The translations under genes and the position numbers were made by a program. 64,000 nt of DNA from Candidatus Gastranaerophilales bacterium. Lineage in GTDB: Bacteria; Cyanobacteriota; Vampirovibrionia; Gastranaerophilales; Gastranaerophilaceae. The notes under the pieces were generated by a model, which was not told the origin of the DNA, made no database searches, and worked only from the letters and a program-made list of their open reading frames with translations. The stretch covers positions 186,001-250,000 of the forward strand of contig CAKMWI010000008.1 in NCBI GenBank assembly GCA_928722015.1, written 5' to 3'. Shown here in pieces: positions 61,295 to 64,000 of the stretch (positions are counted from its first letter, which is position 1; each line of letters begins with the position of its first letter).

Positions 61295-63625
61295 TCAATA
61301 ATTAAGACTTTTTAGTTCTTTCATTTTTAAACTTAAAATTTTATATTTTAATTTATAGTGGTCTCTTAGTTTCTTTTTAAATACTATTTTTTTTAAAAAT
61401 GCGCATTTTATATATTCAATGAAAATTTTATGTTGATTTTTTACTAGTTCTATTCGCCGGGTGTTTTCTGCAGTTTCGACATTCAAACGGTCCATTTGAG
61501 CAAAGAATAATTTATCATTTTCAGAAAAATTTTTGTCCTGACTATCTGATTCTATTGCATCTAACAACCATTTTTTTGACCTCATTATTTCTGAATTAAG
61601 TTCACTGAATCTGTTTGAGTAGTCAATATTGTTAAATAAATCATTTCTTGAATATATTTCTTCTGATAATTTAAGTTGTCTGTTTTCTAATTTTACTGTT
61701 TTTAGTAATGTGTCTAATCTTGTATCAGTTTCTCCTATTCGTGGAGATATAACAAAAAAGTTTTTATTAAATAATAGAGCAAAGCAAGTTCCATGGAATG
61801 AATCACCTACATAATAATCACAATTTTTAATATAATATAACCAGTCTTCAACAGGTAATTTCCCTTTCATGTTGACTGCTTTTAGTCCAAGTTTATTTGC
61901 GGTGTAGTTTATTGCTTTTTTCTTTGCTGGGGTCATTGTGATGATATAATATGCCAAAAATTTGGAATCTTTTTTCTTAGATGTTTGAGCAATTTTTTCA
62001 TATTTTTCTTTATTAATGTAAAAAACCGGATCCCAAATTTGAGTACTATTTATGTTAAATGTGTTTTGTAGTATTTCTACTCCGCTGGTTTCTCTAACTG
62101 ATATTGCATCAAATCTTTGCAGATATTTTCTCATAATATTTTTGCTTCCTTCTTCACCATCATAAAAAGGAATTCCAAATGAAGCTGCACATGCTATTTT
62201 TTTTGCGTTATCATTTGCAAAATTTAGAAAATACTTGTCCCTGTGGTGATGAACACACCAATCTCTGAATACTTGGTCAGAACCAACAATAAATGTTCCT
62301 ATATTTTTATTGAGATTTTTCAAATCAATGTAGTCTGCACAAAAATTTGTCGTTGTCAAAAATTCTTTTTCAAATTTTTCGCTGATACTATTTTTATGTA
62401 AACGTTTTTCTATGCGAGGGTAATAGTTTATGGTTTTAACATTGTATCCTTCTTCTTTTAAAAATTCATTTAGAGCATAGTTTGTAAGTATTGCTCCTCT
62501 GTTTGGTACATACCAAAAATTTAATATACCAATATTGTTTTGTTTTCCAAGTGTTTTTTCATACACCTCATTAAAAGACTTTTCTGATGCTATCAAATTA
62601 TAAAATTTATCTCTTAGAGGATGAGCAGCAAATGGTTTCTGGCAGGCCCTTTGCATTGCATATTTAAGAGGAACTTGTTTTATAGTTTTAAGTTTTGTTG
62701 TTTTACAAATGTCGTTAAATATTCTTTCTCCATTACTTGTATTAATTAGAAGTAGAGATGTTCCTAACTTATCGTCTAAATTTTTGTTGAATTTTTTAAT
62801 GCCCAAAAAATCGGCTATAGTTATGTCTGATTGTCTTGGAAGTGTTGCAAATTTACAGTTTTCGCATGATTTGCTCATCGCAATTTTTGAATGGTAAATT
62901 TGCATGTATTTTTTATATAACTGTTTATTTTTTATTGTTTCAACTACAATTGAGGAGCAATTCCAACCTGAAAGTTTTTTGTCTCTAAAATTTATATCCG
63001 TTATTTTGTCATAAGTTTGTTCTACTTCATTGATAAATTTTTGAAATACTTTCGGTGATGGTGAATATGTACAATAAATATCAACCAATAATAATTTGTC
63101 ATATTTTTTATTCAAGTAGTGTTTTAATCCGGCAACTTGACATGGACAACCTGAAAATAGTACATAATTTCCATTGTCTAAAAGATATTTTATCTGCTTG
63201 TATAAATTTTCAGAAATTTTACTTTGTACATATTTTGAGCCTCGTATTTTATGCAGCTCGTCAATTGTATCAATAATTATGTGTTCAACCATCCAATTTT
63301 TATTAAAAGCAGCTCCAACTACATATCCGTTGCGCTCAAAAATCCAATTCGCAAGTGCTGTAAAGGCCCCTCCGGAAGAACTTTGTATTCTTATATTGTC
63401 TTCATTCATCAAGGCATAGGCATCTGGCTGTTTTGTGTTTTCTTCTTTATAATTCAATATAGGGCAGCTTTTTTTGCATAACCCGCAGTTGGTGCATTTG
63501 TCTTCTTTTATCACAGACCTGTAATATCCATTTTTATCTTGAACTATTTCAATTGCTCCATTTGGACAAACATTTGCGCATGCAGCGCAGCCTGTGCAGT
63601 AAATTTCGTCAATTATATATTTCAT
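61295..63625 (-). CDS. ferredoxin/FrhB-type + polysaccharide pyruvyl transferase fusion
   Basis: A 776-residue fusion. Residues 1-55 hold two [4Fe-4S] motifs (CTGCAACANVCP and CTNCGLCKKSCP). Residues ~70-350 are the coenzyme-F420 hydrogenase/dehydrogenase beta-subunit (FrhB N and C) type, with GGAFTALANWIFE and SGCPCQVAGLK. Residues ~370-640 are a polysaccharide pyruvyl-transferase domain (NRGAILTNYALNEFL, GSDQVFRD, and VGDSFHGTCFALLF). The last ~100 are a charged tail. Such proteins occur in capsule and exopolysaccharide loci, where they probably add pyruvyl or reduced groups to sugars. It overlaps the next gene by 17 bases. Confidence 0.8.
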   Translation of the reverse strand: MKYIIDEIYCTGCAACANVCPNGAIEIVQDKNGYYRSVIKEDKCTNCGLCKKSCPILNYKEENTKQPDAYALMNEDNIRIQSSSGGAFTALANWIFERNGYVVGAAFNKNWMVEHIIIDTIDELHKIRGSKYVQSKISENLYKQIKYLLDNGNYVLFSGCPCQVAGLKHYLNKKYDKLLLVDIYCTYSPSPKVFQKFINEVEQTYDKITDINFRDKKLSGWNCSSIVVETIKNKQLYKKYMQIYHSKIAMSKSCENCKFATLPRQSDITIADFLGIKKFNKNLDDKLGTSLLLINTSNGERIFNDICKTTKLKTIKQVPLKYAMQRACQKPFAAHPLRDKFYNLIASEKSFNEVYEKTLGKQNNIGILNFWYVPNRGAILTNYALNEFLKEEGYNVKTINYYPRIEKRLHKNSISEKFEKEFLTTTNFCADYIDLKNLNKNIGTFIVGSDQVFRDWCVHHHRDKYFLNFANDNAKKIACAASFGIPFYDGEEGSKNIMRKYLQRFDAISVRETSGVEILQNTFNINSTQIWDPVFYINKEKYEKIAQTSKKKDSKFLAYYIITMTPAKKKAINYTANKLGLKAVNMKGKLPVEDWLYYIKNCDYYVGDSFHGTCFALLFNKNFFVISPRIGETDTRLDTLLKTVKLENRQLKLSEEIYSRNDLFNNIDYSNRFSELNSEIMRSKKWLLDAIESDSQDKNFSENDKLFFAQMDRLNVETAENTRRIELVKNQHKIFIEYIKCAFLKKIVFKKKLRDHYKLKYKILSLKMKELKSLNY

Positions 63626-64000
63626 TATTTATTTTCCTTTCGCTATTCTCAATTTCGTTTAGTATTTCATTTTTACAATCTTGGTATTTTATAACTTTTT
63701 CTAAATAATTTTTGTTATACATATTATTTATTGATGTCCAATAATACATGTTTTCTTCAAAACTTAAATCCGATTTAACTTTGAATAATCTATTCATTTC
63801 ATTTTTTTGAGCTTCTTCAGTTATTGTTATGAATCTCATTGATTCGGGGTATAATATAATTTGGTTCTCAATTCCACATATTGTGATTAAGTCTGTAAAT
63901 CCGGAACGTAAAGAAATATTTGCACTGCAAAGACTGGCAAAATAGCATTGTTGTGCTAATGGTAAGTATATTTTTTCAAAATTATTATATAATAATGTGT
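63609..64000 (-). CDS. surface-polysaccharide gene, cut by window edge
   Basis: The 130 codons at the C-terminus of a longer gene; the frame stays open to the right edge with no stop, so the ATG at 63839 is internal. The visible part has LAQQCYFASLCSANISLRSGFTDLITICGIENQIILYPES, whose SLRSGFTDL block resembles the nucleotide-sugar/acceptor end of heptosyltransferase-like glycosyltransferases in capsule loci, followed by a helical charged tail. It is probably co-transcribed with the pyruvyl-transferase fusion. Confidence 0.45.
   Translation of the reverse strand, partial: TLLYNNFEKIYLPLAQQCYFASLCSANISLRSGFTDLITICGIENQIILYPESMRFITITEEAQKNEMNRLFKVKSDLSFEENMYYWTSINNMYNKNYLEKVIKYQDCKNEILNEIENSERKINNEIYN

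Noticed and set aside
63609..63839. A complete 76-residue gene starting at 63839
   Set aside because: The frame continues without a stop to the right edge with a coherent protein sequence, so this ATG is internal.

Overview
The window is low-GC (roughly 30 percent), gene-dense DNA from a diderm fermenter. The best fit is a gut Melainabacterium (Vampirovibrionia, order Gastranaerophilales), a non-photosynthetic relative of Cyanobacteria. Support for this is: a Tic20-like membrane protein; GlgC and MalQ glycogen metabolism beside a long pyruvate:ferredoxin oxidoreductase; a NIF-type NifU/NifS pair; a Firmicutes-like glutamine synthetase; a two-partner-secretion adhesin; and many lineage-type small secreted proteins. 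The assignment rests on my recognition of families, not on a search. There are no rRNA genes, insertion sequences, prophage or CRISPR array. The window is chromosomal backbone with lineage-specific accessory genes.

Layout. 1-3.5 kb: cut-off holin-like gene, small secreted protein, a PilZ + PLP-decarboxylase pair and a repeat-bearing envelope protein. 3.6-5.7 kb: nifU-nifS. 5.9-8.4 kb: two tandem paralogues with conserved helical ends, behind flagellar-sigma-like promoters. 9-15.9 kb: glgC, two membrane proteins, an ECF sigma/anti-sigma pair with a hairpin over the ribosome binding site, a TPR-NHL protein, malQ and tRNA-Lys. 16-18 kb: glnA and panD. 18-24.9 kb: RHH regulator, a nanE-ROK-UbiA operon, M16 peptidase and family-4 uracil-DNA glycosylase, and small exported-type proteins. 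25-32.7 kb: nifJ, a RelA/SpoT-like protein, rlmD and envelope proteins. 32.8-37.1 kb: filamentous adhesin and tRNA-Val. 37.2-45.1 kb: frameshifted sigma-70 gene, recN, SEC-C protein, leuD, phosphatase, radical SAM protein and AI-2E family permease. 45.3-50.6 kb: coiled-coil protein, TPR protein, Tic20-like protein, rpsL-rpsG, and an Hcp-like protein with a glutaredoxin. 50.7-60.4 kb: wecB, envelope proteins, a third paralogue of the 5.9-kb family, pgi, trxB, patatin and tRNA-Leu. 60.5-64 kb: start of a surface-polysaccharide locus.

Metabolic picture: sugar is stored as glycogen (GlgC), mobilised (MalQ), passed through glycolysis (Pgi) and oxidised by NifJ to acetyl-CoA and reduced ferredoxin. 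Fe-S supply comes from NifUS. Redox and repair functions are TrxB, glutaredoxin, RecN and UDG.

The most interesting signals are: (1) a family of secreted-looking paralogues with flagellin-like end helices, driven by sigma-28-type promoters although no flagellar gene is in the window; (2) a probable RelA/SpoT-type nucleotide synthetase carrying an N-terminal S-F-x-G leader shared with two other orphan proteins; (3) a hybrid-cluster-protein homologue that appears to have lost most cluster ligands and is coupled to a glutaredoxin; (4) a sigma-70 gene split by a one-base frameshift; (5) a perfect hairpin burying the ribosome binding site of an ECF sigma factor.
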